Assembly (NCBI RefSeq): GCF_008831285.2
Contig: NC_045148.1
Coordinates: forward strand, 21,323,002-21,387,001
DNA from: Nymphaea colorata
Lineage: Eukaryota > Streptophyta > Magnoliopsida > Nymphaeales > Nymphaeaceae
Direction: 5' to 3'
DNA: 64,000 bases
Position numbers and translations under genes: made by a program. Each line of letters starts with the position of its first letter. Positions within the stretch are counted from its first letter, which is position 1. Positions 63,922 through 64,000 of this stretch are shown here, piece after piece. Under the pieces are notes generated by a model that did not search any database, was not told the origin of the DNA, and was given only the letters and a program-made list of their open reading frames with translations.

Positions 63922-64000
<79 letters not shown>
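63922..64000. repeat. (AT)n microsatellite running off the window
   Basis: Perfect AT repeat of at least 79 bases; its end is outside the window. Confidence 0.95.

Overview
This is a stretch of nuclear DNA from a flowering plant. Split coding exons with GT/AG introns, Ty1-copia and L1-type retroelements with plant hallmarks, MITEs and TIR-NBS-LRR (TNL) resistance-gene exons all point there. TNLs make a grass unlikely; the species cannot be told from the sequence. Nearly everything is either a decayed disease-resistance cluster, a family of very short secreted-peptide genes, or transposable elements nested in them. Only two short ORFs look as if they could still make a host protein.

Layout. 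1-1655: no gene seen. 1656-7368: a complete but dead copia element with 309-bp LTRs and a 5-bp target duplication. 7369-12277: low-copy and repeated flank holding secreted-peptide gene 1 (9177-9467) and a 300-bp hAT-type MITE (10885-11184). 12278-21453: TNL pseudogene 1, five exons, with a second copia (12622-17001) inside the TIR exon. 21454-24147: its 3' flank, two minisatellites and a duplicated TNL-upstream segment. 24148-31579: a 7.4-kb insertion with 13-bp terminal inverted repeats and a TAA target duplication. It carries a cyclin-B fragment and a third copia. 31580-32330: continuation of the interrupted TNL-upstream segment and a TNL 3' relic. 32791-36350: a segment with peptide gene 2 (frameshifted) and a second hAT-type MITE. 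36350-41598: two more TNL-upstream copies, a copia 3' fragment with one LTR, and a fold-back element. 41599-42255: TIR exon of TNL pseudogene 2, whose intron holds LINE-A (about 42293-47837) and whose NBS start is cut at 49248 by a minus-strand copia fragment. 51180-55492: a gene-free, minisatellite-rich block. 55493-58310: a second copy of the 32.8-36.3 kb segment with a truncated peptide gene. 60350-63089: a 5'-truncated LINE-B, directly abutting the 5' leader of peptide gene 4 (63141-63479). The window ends in an (AT)n run.

How it fits together. The same low-copy modules (TNL upstream region, TNL 3' region, peptide gene and its flanks) recur in varied order. This indicates a cluster grown by tandem and segmental duplication in which TNLs and peptide genes were copied together and then broken by point lesions and insertions. 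Because duplicated copies serve as empty sites, several insertions can be placed to the base. The most novel candidate is the small secreted-peptide family: a conserved signal peptide and a C-terminal core SSKR-x2-P-x-P-x2-P-x2-NPHH, loosely like the CLE hormone motif. All similarity statements come from reading the sequence by eye; no database search was run.
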